Shown here one piece after another: positions 1 through 7,177 of a stretch of 41,458 bases of DNA; the first letter of the stretch is position 1; every line of letters starts with the position of its first letter. The translations under genes were made by a program, and so were the position numbers. The notes under the pieces were generated by a model that searched no databases, was not told where the DNA came from, and was given only the letters and a program-made list of their open reading frames with translations. This DNA is from Lachnospiraceae bacterium (GTDB taxonomy: Bacteria > Bacillota > Clostridia > Lachnospirales > Lachnospiraceae), in NCBI GenBank assembly GCA_017479285.1, contig JAFVCL010000101.1, positions 1 through 41,458 of the forward strand. Reading direction: 5' to 3'.

Positions 1-5
1 ATAGT

Positions 6-34
6 TTCATACAAACATTATATCACAATATAAT
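6..34 (+). promoter_or_regulatory. Candidate rightward promoter overlapping the leftward one
   Basis: A weak -35 TTCATA (6-11) is followed after 17 bases by a perfect -10 TATAAT (29-34). The -10 is one arm of the palindrome ATTATAT-CACA-ATATAAT (17-34); the other arm is the -10 of the leftward promoter. Transcripts would start near 41 and run into the hairpin and terminator at 184-229. The weak -35 keeps confidence moderate. Confidence 0.4.
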
Positions 35-45
35 GATAAATACAA
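17..45 (-). promoter_or_regulatory. Sigma-A type promoter firing off the left edge
   Basis: On the minus strand a -35 box TTGTAT (plus positions 40-45) is followed after exactly 17 bases by TATAAT (17-22), with TG one base upstream giving an extended -10. This is the best promoter match in the first 250 bases. It points out of the window, so it should drive a leftward gene that cannot be seen here. It overlaps a rightward promoter built on the same palindrome. Confidence 0.6.
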
Positions 46-229
46 CACCATACAACACAAAATGTTGAAAAATTTGACAAAAAAATAGCGCTTTTACGCG
101 CTTTGAATTAATTTAGGCTGCTATAAAGTGTCGAAGACCCGGCAGATGACCGGCGACGGAAAAGCGGGGCATACGAAATAAATGATCGATCCTCATGGTA
201 CGGAGGTACTGTGGGGATTGATTTTTTTT
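41..229 (+). other. Structured leader or small RNA candidate, class unknown
   Basis: No gene lies between 1 and 259. This stretch holds a small inverted repeat AGCGC/GCGCT (about 87-101), a GC-rich part with CCGG repeats (about 140-160), and a strong terminator at its end. It could be an sRNA driven by the promoter near 6-34, an attenuator leader for the operon starting at 260, or simply the end of an upstream transcript. I could not match it to a known riboswitch class by eye: T-box, SRP RNA and THF signatures are absent. Confidence 0.3.
184..229 (+). terminator. Strong intrinsic terminator
   Basis: An approximately 18-bp stem (184-201 with 206-223, including several G-U pairs) closes on a GGAG tetraloop and runs straight into eight Ts (222-229). 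This is a textbook Rho-independent terminator. It sits 30 bases before the first gene, so it either isolates the tsa operon or attenuates it. Confidence 0.85.
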
Positions 230-259
230 GTGTTTTATACTAAAATTAATTGAATTACT

Positions 260-790
260 ATGAAAAAATGGTTGGACTATGTCTTGTGGTCACAGCCTGC
301 GAAAGTGGTATATATGGTAGAAGTAGAGGTAAAACTGACTCCCGGGGACTTATATGATTTTAATTTAAGACACTCATATTCAAGTGTCTCCGGGATCCTT
401 GCGACGGCGGTAGGTCTTGTGGGAGTTGCTTATGGTTTATACGCAAAATACTGGCTCCTGCTCATAGTCGGAGCAATACTCGTGGTCTATACGCCTCTCG
501 TGCTCCTTTTAAAGGCCAACCAGACCTACAGTCTGTCGCCCGCCATGAAAAAGCCCCTTAAGTACACTTTAGATGAAAAAGGGCTTACGATAGGTCAGGA
601 CGAAAGCAGCCAGACATACCCCTGGGCAGATATCGTCAAAGCCGTATCCACCGGCAGGAGTATAATTATTTATACGACAAGGTACAACGCCACGATAATA
701 CCCAAGTCACAGGTAAGAGAAGAGCTTCCGCTCATAATAAAAGAGATAGCGGCAAATCTTGAACCCGGGAAAAACAGGATCAGGAGTTAA
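260..790 (+). CDS. YcxB-like membrane protein
   Basis: A 176-residue protein with two adjacent membrane segments (about residues 45-85), followed by a soluble C-terminal part with the pattern of YcxB-like proteins: a short beta-rich domain with a YPWADIVKAV motif and a final IIPKSQV segment. The family's function is unknown. The gene ends 3 bases before tsaE, so it is probably the first gene of that operon. The start is uncertain: the ATG at 260 has no clear ribosome binding site, and an in-frame ATG at 314 would also keep both membrane segments. Confidence 0.75.
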   Translation: MKKWLDYVLWSQPAKVVYMVEVEVKLTPGDLYDFNLRHSYSSVSGILATAVGLVGVAYGLYAKYWLLLIVGAILVVYTPLVLLLKANQTYSLSPAMKKPLKYTLDEKGLTIGQDESSQTYPWADIVKAVSTGRSIIIYTTRYNATIIPKSQVREELPLIIKEIAANLEPGKNRIRS

Positions 791-793
791 GAT

Positions 794-1243
794 ATGCCGG
801 AGCGGATCTTTGAGACAAATTCTCCTAAGGAGACATACGAGTTTGCAAGACAAATGGGGGAAAAAGCCTTTCCGGGGATGATAATCGCCCTCTCCGGGGA
901 CCTCGGGGTGGGAAAGACCCTGTTCACCCAGGGCTTTGCCGAGGGGCTCGGCGTAAAGGAGAGCGTAAGCAGCCCGACCTTTACGATATTGCAGGTATAC
1001 GACAGCGGAAGAATGCCTCTGTTTCACTTTGATGTTTACAGAATCGCCGAGCTGGAGGAGATGGACGAGATCGGCTTCGAGGATTATATATTCGGAGACG
1101 GGGTGTCCATGATCGAATGGGCGGAGCTTATAGATGAACTTATTCCGGAAGAAGCGCTTCGGGTAAGGATAGAGAAGGATACCGAAAAGGGCTTTGATTA
1201 CAGGAAGATCACAGTAAGTAATTATGAAGATAATAGGAATTGA
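794..1243 (+). CDS. tsaE: TsaE, ATPase of tRNA t6A synthesis
   Basis: A 149-residue P-loop protein. The Walker A motif GDLGVGKT is at residues 35-42, followed by the SSPTF segment and the HFDVYRI and IEWAEL motifs that mark the TsaE family. TsaE hydrolyses ATP to recycle the TsaB-TsaD complex, which transfers threonylcarbamoyl to A37 of ANN-decoding tRNAs in the cytoplasm. A ribosome binding site (CAGGAG) lies just upstream. Its 3' end overlaps tsaB by 20 bases, which suggests translational coupling. Confidence 0.95.
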   Translation: MPERIFETNSPKETYEFARQMGEKAFPGMIIALSGDLGVGKTLFTQGFAEGLGVKESVSSPTFTILQVYDSGRMPLFHFDVYRIAELEEMDEIGFEDYIFGDGVSMIEWAELIDELIPEEALRVRIEKDTEKGFDYRKITVSNYEDNRN

Positions 1244-1925
1244 CAGCTCGGGGCTGGTTGCGAGCGTGGCGATCTTAGAGGATGGGATCGTAACGGCGGA
1301 GTACACGACAAATTACAAAAAGACCCACTCGCAGACACTTCTTCCGATGCTTGAGACAATAAAAGATATGACACAGCTTGATATGGGCAGTATAGACGCG
1401 ATAGCGACAGCCTCCGGCCCGGGCTCCTACACGGGGCTCCGTATCGGCAGTGCCACCGCCAAAGGACTTGCCCTCGCCCTTGACAAGCCAATCGTGGAGG
1501 TCCCGACCCTTGAAGGGCTGGCATACAACCTCTGGGGGACGGGGGAGCTCGTCTGTCCCATTATGGATGCGAGAAGAAACCAGGTTTACGCCGGGGTATA
1601 CGAGTTTGATCCGGAACTTAAAACTGTAATAGAAGGATGCGCTATCGGAATAGAGGAGATTGTCGAAAGGCTCAATGAATTCGGGGCGGATACGATATTT
1701 CTCGGGGACGGGGTTCCCGTCTACAGGGAGATAATTGAGAGCAGGGCAGGATTTAATTATAAATTTGCTCCGGCCCACAGAGCTTACCAGAGCGCGGCAA
1801 GCATAGCGACCCTCGGGGCTGAATATTTCAAGGCGGGTAAAGCCATAAAGGGTGATGAACACGCGCCGGTCTATCTTAGAAAGAGTCAGGCTGAAAATGA
1901 GGGACCGAAGCATTTTGAGGTTTAA
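1224..1925 (+). CDS. tsaB: TsaB, scaffold subunit of the t6A complex
   Basis: A 233-residue member of the actin-like (ASKHA) TsaB/TsaD group. The N-terminus starts with IIGIDSSG and later shows the SGPGSYTGLRIG motif that is diagnostic of TsaB. TsaB lacks the catalytic iron site of TsaD and instead dimerises with it to make the active t6A transferase. It starts inside tsaE and precedes rimI, an arrangement very common in Firmicutes (tsaE-tsaB-rimI-tsaD). Its length is normal for the family. Confidence 0.95.
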   Translation: MKIIGIDSSGLVASVAILEDGIVTAEYTTNYKKTHSQTLLPMLETIKDMTQLDMGSIDAIATASGPGSYTGLRIGSATAKGLALALDKPIVEVPTLEGLAYNLWGTGELVCPIMDARRNQVYAGVYEFDPELKTVIEGCAIGIEEIVERLNEFGADTIFLGDGVPVYREIIESRAGFNYKFAPAHRAYQSAASIATLGAEYFKAGKAIKGDEHAPVYLRKSQAENEGPKHFEV

Positions 1926-1952
1926 ATATCCGGGATAAGACGGAGCTTGGAA

Positions 1953-2402
1953 ATGTCATTTCTTATTAGAAAAATTGACGAAAAAGATATGAAAAGGCTT
2001 GCCGAGATCGAGAGCGCGTCTTTCAGCACTCCCTGGTCGGAAAACTCCTTCAGGGAGCTTCTGGACATTCCCTATGCGAGATACCTTGTCGCCGAAGAGG
2101 AGGGGCTCGTTGTGGGGACTGCGGGTATGCGGGTCATCGCCGGCGAAGGAAATATAGATAATGTGGTGGTGGAGGAGGCGTACAGAAACCGCGGCATCGC
2201 CGGAAAGCTTATGGAGGAGCTTATAAAGCTCGGCGAGAGCGAGGGGGTATATGATTACACTCTCGAGGTAAGAGTGGGAAACGCTTCCGCCATCCGGGTG
2301 TATGAAAAAGCCGGATTTAAGGGAGAGGGAGTACGCCCGGGCTTCTATGAAAAGCCAACGGAGGACGCGCTTATAATGTGGAGGCGCGGAAATTATGCTT
2401 GA
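1953..2402 (+). CDS. rimI: RimI-type ribosomal protein alanine acetyltransferase
   Basis: A 149-residue GNAT acetyltransferase. It opens with IRKIDEKDMKRLAEIE, carries FSTPWSENSF typical of RimI, the acetyl-CoA loop YRNRGIAGKL, and the closing NASAIRVYEKAGFK motif. RimI acetylates the N-terminal alanine of ribosomal protein S18 in well-studied bacteria; the substrate here is inferred. I chose the ATG at 1953, seven bases after CGGAG, over an in-frame TTG at 1947. Its stop overlaps the next gene by 8 bases. Confidence 0.92.
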   Translation: MSFLIRKIDEKDMKRLAEIESASFSTPWSENSFRELLDIPYARYLVAEEEGLVVGTAGMRVIAGEGNIDNVVVEEAYRNRGIAGKLMEELIKLGESEGVYDYTLEVRVGNASAIRVYEKAGFKGEGVRPGFYEKPTEDALIMWRRGNYA

Positions 2403-3303
2403 TATTTGTTTATTGGGAACCGGCGGAATGATGCCGCTTCCATACAGATGGCTCACATCTCTTATGATGAGATACAACGGACACAGTATTCTCATCGACT
2501 GCGGAGAGGGAACCCAGATAGCCATGAGGGAGAAGGGCTGGAGCCCCAATCCCATAGATATAATATGCTTTACCCATTACCATGCGGACCATATTAGCGG
2601 ACTTCCGGGTATGCTCCTCAACATGGGGAACGCGGACAGAACCGAACCGCTGCTTCTTATAGGACCAAGGGGTCTTGAAAGAGTGGTGGGGAGCCTTAGA
2701 GTCATAGCTCCGGAGCTTCCCTTTGAGCTAAAGTTTATGGAGATAGAGGGGGACAGGCAAAGCTTTGAATTCGAGGGATTTCGGCTGAAGGCCTTCAAGG
2801 TAAACCACAGTATGCTCTGCTATGGCTACACCATGGAAATAGACAGAGGGGGCAGATTTGACAAGGACAGGGCCGAGGCTCTTGAAATACCGGTAAAGCT
2901 GTGGAGCAGGCTCCAAAAGGGGGAGACTGTCAAAGAGGACGGAAGGACATTTACTCCGGATATGGTTCTCGGTGAGAGCAGAAAGGGAATCAAGGTAACC
3001 TACTGCACGGATACGAGACCGACGGATTCTATCCGCGAAGCCGCCCGGGACACGGATCTTTTGATACTTGAGGGGATGTACGGGGATCCGGAGGAAGCGG
3101 AAAAAGCAAGACAGAAGAAGCACATGACGATGCAGGAAGCCGCGCAGATAGCCAAAGAGGCGGATACAAAGGAATTGTGGCTTACGCATTACAGTCCGGC
3201 GATGAACTGGCCGGATAATTACAGGGATGCGGTCAGGGCCATATTTGACAGAGCACATATTTCCAGGGACGGAAGAAGTAAAGAACTCAATTTTGAGGAT
3301 TAA
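2395..3303 (+). CDS. rnz: Ribonuclease Z-type metallo-beta-lactamase fold nuclease
   Basis: A 302-residue MBL-fold protein. The N-terminus is LLGTGGMMPLP, the metal-binding motif HYHADH occupies residues 61-66 (His61, His63, Asp65, His66), and the C-terminal part has the KKHMT and LTHYSPAM motifs of the RNase Z/ElaC family. RNase Z trims the 3' trailer of tRNA precursors lacking an encoded CCA. The neighbours are tRNA-modification genes, which fits. It overlaps rimI by 8 bases. A related phosphodiesterase role cannot be excluded from sequence alone. Confidence 0.85.
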   Translation: MLDICLLGTGGMMPLPYRWLTSLMMRYNGHSILIDCGEGTQIAMREKGWSPNPIDIICFTHYHADHISGLPGMLLNMGNADRTEPLLLIGPRGLERVVGSLRVIAPELPFELKFMEIEGDRQSFEFEGFRLKAFKVNHSMLCYGYTMEIDRGGRFDKDRAEALEIPVKLWSRLQKGETVKEDGRTFTPDMVLGESRKGIKVTYCTDTRPTDSIREAARDTDLLILEGMYGDPEEAEKARQKKHMTMQEAAQIAKEADTKELWLTHYSPAMNWPDNYRDAVRAIFDRAHISRDGRSKELNFED

Positions 3304-3326
3304 AAGGATTTAAGAGGAACCTTTAG

Positions 3327-3929
3327 ATGAAGTTTAAGCCACGCGCTACAAGAATTACAATTATAATAGTGCTGCTTGTTATGGCCGTGGTGGGTTACTA
3401 TGCCTTTTTGACCGGGCGTGCCAAGACAAGTAAGGCAGAGGCGAGCATGACTGCCATCGAGGCGGCGCTTTCCCGTAATCTTGACAGAGATTATCCACCG
3501 ACACCGAAAGAGGTCATGAAGTACTATAATGACATTATAAAATGTTATTACAATGAGGAGTGCTCTGATGACGATATCGAAGCATTGGGGCTCAAGGCAA
3601 GGGGACTCTACGACGAAAAGCTGCTGGAGGCAAACGAAATGGGAGGTTATCTCATAAATCTCAAGGATGAGGTCAAGGGATACCGTGAATCAAAGCGCAA
3701 GATAACCAACGCTGCGGTGGCATCGAGTACCAATGTGGATTTCTATGACAGAGACGGATATTCCTTCGCGAGACTTCTCTGCACCTATAATGTCAATGAA
3801 AACGGAAAGAGCGAGACGCAGAGGATAGTGTACCTCCTGCGAAAGGACACTGATAAGCACTGGAAGATATACGGCTGGGATTTCGAGGCGAATGTAGATC
3901 TTAACGGAGACGGGATCCCGGGTGACTGA
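3327..3929 (+). CDS. Unrecognised single-pass membrane protein
   Basis: A 200-residue protein with a basic N-terminus and one membrane segment (about residues 10-28), after which about 170 mostly charged residues would face outside. The tail includes a helical part with many Asp/Glu and a C-terminal beta-like part ([31 protein letters not shown]), ending in the acidic NGDGIPGD. It has two Cys in CYYNEEC. I do not recognise a family with certainty. It overlaps tsaD by one base, so it is co-transcribed with the t6A genes. Confidence 0.8.
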   Translation: MKFKPRATRITIIIVLLVMAVVGYYAFLTGRAKTSKAEASMTAIEAALSRNLDRDYPPTPKEVMKYYNDIIKCYYNEECSDDDIEALGLKARGLYDEKLLEANEMGGYLINLKDEVKGYRESKRKITNAAVASSTNVDFYDRDGYSFARLLCTYNVNENGKSETQRIVYLLRKDTDKHWKIYGWDFEANVDLNGDGIPGD

Positions 3930-4990
3930 TGATGGATATAAAGAAGGATATAAAGAAGGATATTAAGTTACTTGCGATAGAGAGCTCCTGTGACGAGACT
4001 GCCGCCGCGGTGGTGGTAAACGGAAGAAAAGTTCTCTCAAATACGATCTATTCCCAGATAGATCTTCACACCCTCTACGGAGGAGTCGTTCCGGAAATCG
4101 CTTCGAGAAAACATATAGAAAAGATAGATCAGGTCATAAGGCAGTCCTTAAGCGAGGCAGGATGCGGTCTCGGCGATATAGACGCGATCGCGGTGACATA
4201 CGGACCCGGGCTTGTGGGAGCTCTGCTCGTAGGAGTTGCCGAAGCCAAGGCAATAAGCTTTGCGAGGGGCATACCCCTTGTGGGCGTGCATCATATAGAG
4301 GGTCATATAAGCGCAAATTACATCGAGCATCCGGATCTCGAACCGCCCTTTATGTGTCTTGTGGCTTCCGGAGGACATTCACATCTTGTTATGGTGAATG
4401 ACTACGGGGACTACGAGATAATCGCAAGGACAAGGGATGACGCTGCGGGGGAGGCATTTGACAAGGTGGCGAGAGCCATCGGGTTAGGATATCCCGGAGG
4501 CCCGAAGATAGATAAGATATCCCGGGAGGGAAACCCCGATGCAATCGATTTTCCCCGGGGAAAGGTTGAGGGGAGCGACCTTGATTTTTCCTTCAGCGGA
4601 CTTAAATCCTCGGTACTTAACTACCTTAACGGCTGCCGGATGAAGGGGGAGGAATTCTCCCAGGCAGATGTGGCGGCTTCCTTCCAGAAAGCGGTCGTGG
4701 ATGTGCTTGTGGAGCATTCAATGCACGCGGCTGCCTTACGTGGGGTAAAGACCTTTGCCATCGCCGGGGGAGTGGCATCAAATTCACACCTTCGCGAAGC
4801 ATTTGAAAAGGCCTGTGGGGAGAGAGGGATCCGTTTCGTCCATCCGTCCCCCGTGCTCTGTACGGACAATGCCGCGATGATCGGGGCGGCAGGATATTAT
4901 GAATATATAAAGGGATACAGAAGCGGCAATGATCTTAACGCCGTTCCGGGACTTCGTATCGGAGAAAAAACCGGAGTATACAGGCTGTAA
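3929..4990 (+). CDS. tsaD: TsaD, catalytic subunit of tRNA t6A synthesis
   Basis: A 353-residue Kae1/TsaD protein. The N-terminal [13 protein letters not shown] motif, the metal-binding HHIEGH segment (His122 and His126), the SGGHSHL loop and the IAGGVASN motif are all present. It transfers threonylcarbamoyl from threonylcarbamoyl-AMP to A37 of tRNA together with TsaB and TsaE, both encoded just upstream; tsaC is not in the window. The start is odd: before the conserved LLAIE lies a run reading [11 protein letters not shown], made by a 12-base repeat at 3935-3967, and no later start codon would fit. The ATG at 3929 or 3932 is used. Confidence 0.95.
   Translation: MMDIKKDIKKDIKLLAIESSCDETAAAVVVNGRKVLSNTIYSQIDLHTLYGGVVPEIASRKHIEKIDQVIRQSLSEAGCGLGDIDAIAVTYGPGLVGALLVGVAEAKAISFARGIPLVGVHHIEGHISANYIEHPDLEPPFMCLVASGGHSHLVMVNDYGDYEIIARTRDDAAGEAFDKVARAIGLGYPGGPKIDKISREGNPDAIDFPRGKVEGSDLDFSFSGLKSSVLNYLNGCRMKGEEFSQADVAASFQKAVVDVLVEHSMHAAALRGVKTFAIAGGVASNSHLREAFEKACGERGIRFVHPSPVLCTDNAAMIGAAGYYEYIKGYRSGNDLNAVPGLRIGEKTGVYRL
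3935..3967 (+). repeat. 12-bp tandem repeat in the tsaD start region
   Basis: GATATAAAGAAG occurs twice in a row (3935-3946 and 3947-3958) and is followed by a partial copy, GATATTAAG (3959-3967). Read in frame it adds DIKK units to the N-terminus of TsaD. A slippage-prone in-frame repeat at the start of an essential gene may vary between strains. Confidence 0.9.
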
Positions 4991-4995
4991 TTTGT

Positions 4996-5793
4996 ATGAG
5001 TGAATGTTTTAGCAATAACGGGGAAAACAAAAAGCCCCACTGTACCGCGATCCTGCTTGCGGGAGGACAGGGAAAGAGACTTGGTGGGAAGGTTGCCAAG
5101 CAGTATATCGAGATAGGCGAAAAGCCTGTTTTGTGGTACAGTCTTATGGCAATCGAGAAATCTGAATATATTGATGAGTGCATTCTTGTAATAAGACCGG
5201 ACGATGCGGATTTTGTAAGGGATGAGCTTCTCTCAAAATACTTTTTTACAAAGGTCACAAGAATCGCGGATGCGGGAGTGGAGAGATATGAGTCCGTCTG
5301 GAGCGCTCTGGTAAGCCTTAAGGGGTACAACTGGATGGCTCTCGGGAGCGAAAAGCAGGAGGAGCTTCTGGAGGATACAGGCCTCTCAAAGGACCTTCCG
5401 ACGGATTATATTTTTATCCATGACGGAGCGAGACCTTTTCTTACAGAGGATATACTCCGGAACAATTACGAGACGGTCCTCAAATACGGAGCCTGCGTGA
5501 CGGCGGTTCCGAGCAAGGACACCGTAAAGATTGTGGGAGAGGATATGGAGGTCGTATCTACACCGGAGCGAAAGACGGTGTACGCCGTGCAGACGCCCCA
5601 GACCTTTAAGGCGGAGCTTATTTTCGAGGCGTACAGGAGAGCTCTTTATGACGAGACGGAAGGGCTTACGGATGACGCGATGGCGGTGGAGGCAACCGGG
5701 CTTTCAAAGGTTCATATAGCCGGGGGAAGCTACAGGAATATAAAGATAACCACGCCGGAGGATCTTACGATAGCAGAGATCTTCGTAGATTAA
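4996..5793 (+). CDS. ispD: IspD, 2-C-methyl-D-erythritol 4-phosphate cytidylyltransferase
   Basis: A 265-residue nucleotidyltransferase. The N-terminal LLAGGQGKRLGG loop with a following KQY, the central HDGARPF motif, the AVPSKDTVK segment, the VQTPQTF motif and the final NIKITTPEDL are the IspD signature. It couples CTP to methylerythritol 4-phosphate in the non-mevalonate isoprenoid pathway. Insertions near residues 110-130 and a roughly 15-residue N-terminal extension make it longer than the usual ~230. It starts 5 bases after tsaD. Confidence 0.93.
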   Translation: MSECFSNNGENKKPHCTAILLAGGQGKRLGGKVAKQYIEIGEKPVLWYSLMAIEKSEYIDECILVIRPDDADFVRDELLSKYFFTKVTRIADAGVERYESVWSALVSLKGYNWMALGSEKQEELLEDTGLSKDLPTDYIFIHDGARPFLTEDILRNNYETVLKYGACVTAVPSKDTVKIVGEDMEVVSTPERKTVYAVQTPQTFKAELIFEAYRRALYDETEGLTDDAMAVEATGLSKVHIAGGSYRNIKITTPEDLTIAEIFVD

Positions 5794-5842
5794 AAACGAT
5801 CAATTGTTCATATGAATATTTTTTTTACAAAGGAGAACTAAA

Positions 5843-7138
5843 ATGGTAAAGGCAGTAGTAGGCGCTAACTGGGGAGATGAAGGAAAGGGCAAGATCACCG
5901 ATATGCTTGCGGAAAAGGCGGATATCATAATCCGTTTTCAGGGCGGAGCAAATGCGGGGCATACTATCGTAAACAATTACGGTAAGTTCGCTCTTCACAC
6001 ACTTCCCTCCGGTGTTTTTTATTCACACACCACGAGTATAATCGGAAACGGAGTTGCACTCAATATCCCCAAGCTCTTTGAGGAGATACAGTCGATCGTA
6101 AAGGAGAATGTTCCCATGCCGAAGATCCTTGTGAGCGATCGCTGTCAGATAGTAATGCCTTATCATATTCTCTTTGACGCATACGAGGAGGAGAGACTCG
6201 CCGGAAAATCATTCGGCTCCACAAAGTCGGGAATCGCTCCCTTCTATTCGGACAAGTATGCAAAGATCGGATTCCAGGTAAGCGAGCTTTTCGACGAGGA
6301 AGTCCTTAAGGAGAAGGTACAGAGAGTATGCGACCTTAAGAATGTGCTGCTTGAGCATCTTTACCACAAGCCTGCCATTGACCCCGCGGAGCTTCTCGAG
6401 ACCCTTCACGGCTACAGGGATATGGTTGAGCCTTATGTGTGTGATGTTTCATCCTTCCTCGACAAGGCTATAAAGGAGGGCAAAACGATCCTTTTGGAGG
6501 GACAGCTCGGTACTCTTAAGGATCCTGACCACGGTATCTACCCGATGGTTACTTCCTCCTCGACTCTGGCCGGATACGGCGCGGTGGGAGCGGGAATACC
6601 TCCCTACGAGATAAAGCAGGTGGTTACTGTGTGCAAGGCATATTCCTCAGCTGTCGGAGCCGGTGAATTTGTATCAGAGATACTTGATGAAAAGGTTGCC
6701 GGCGAGCTTAGAGAGAGAGGCGGTGACGGCGGAGAGTACGGCGCCACCACCCACAGACCGAGAAGAATGGGATGGTTTGACTGTGTTGCGTCAAGATACG
6801 GCTGCCGCCTTCAGGGAACAACGGATGTTGCGTTTACCGTGCTTGATGTTCTGGGATACCTCGACGAAATCCCTGTATGCGTAGGATATGAGCTTGACGG
6901 AGAGGTTATAGACGACTTCCCTGTTACCTCAAAGCTGGCAAAGTGCAAGCCGGTGCTCAAGAATCTCCCCGGATGGAAGTGCGATATCAGGGGGATAAAA
7001 AAGTATGAGGAGCTGCCGGAGAACTGCCGCGGTTATATCGAATTTATCGAGAAATCCATAGGATATCCCATTACCATGATAAGCAACGGACCCGGAAGAG
7101 AGGATATCATTTACAGAGAATCTCCCCTTAAGAAATGA
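5843..7138 (+). CDS. purA: PurA, adenylosuccinate synthase
   Basis: A 431-residue adenylosuccinate synthetase. The P-loop GDEGKGK is at residues 11-17, followed by NAGHTIV, the GVALNIPKLF segment, LEGQLGTLKDPDHG, and the substrate-binding TTHRPRRMGWFD. It joins IMP and aspartate using GTP, the first step from IMP to AMP. An AAAGGAG ribosome binding site at 5829-5835 is well placed. The 49-base gap after ispD contains no recognisable purine riboswitch, so it may be read from the upstream operon. Confidence 0.97.
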   Translation: MVKAVVGANWGDEGKGKITDMLAEKADIIIRFQGGANAGHTIVNNYGKFALHTLPSGVFYSHTTSIIGNGVALNIPKLFEEIQSIVKENVPMPKILVSDRCQIVMPYHILFDAYEEERLAGKSFGSTKSGIAPFYSDKYAKIGFQVSELFDEEVLKEKVQRVCDLKNVLLEHLYHKPAIDPAELLETLHGYRDMVEPYVCDVSSFLDKAIKEGKTILLEGQLGTLKDPDHGIYPMVTSSSTLAGYGAVGAGIPPYEIKQVVTVCKAYSSAVGAGEFVSEILDEKVAGELRERGGDGGEYGATTHRPRRMGWFDCVASRYGCRLQGTTDVAFTVLDVLGYLDEIPVCVGYELDGEVIDDFPVTSKLAKCKPVLKNLPGWKCDIRGIKKYEELPENCRGYIEFIEKSIGYPITMISNGPGREDIIYRESPLKK

Positions 7139-7177
7139 TCGAAAGAGAAGAGAAATTTTGAGAGGCCGATCCAAGCT

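Noticed and set aside
184-229. T-box riboswitch reading of the hairpin before the first gene
   Set aside because: The GGTAC segment recalls a T-box but the conserved GGTGGNACCGCG box and a specifier stem are absent.
1275-1913. 212-residue open frame on the minus strand within tsaB
   Set aside because: It lies entirely opposite a clear tsaB gene, has no ribosome binding site, and its sequence shows no domain; it is a shadow of biased codon use.
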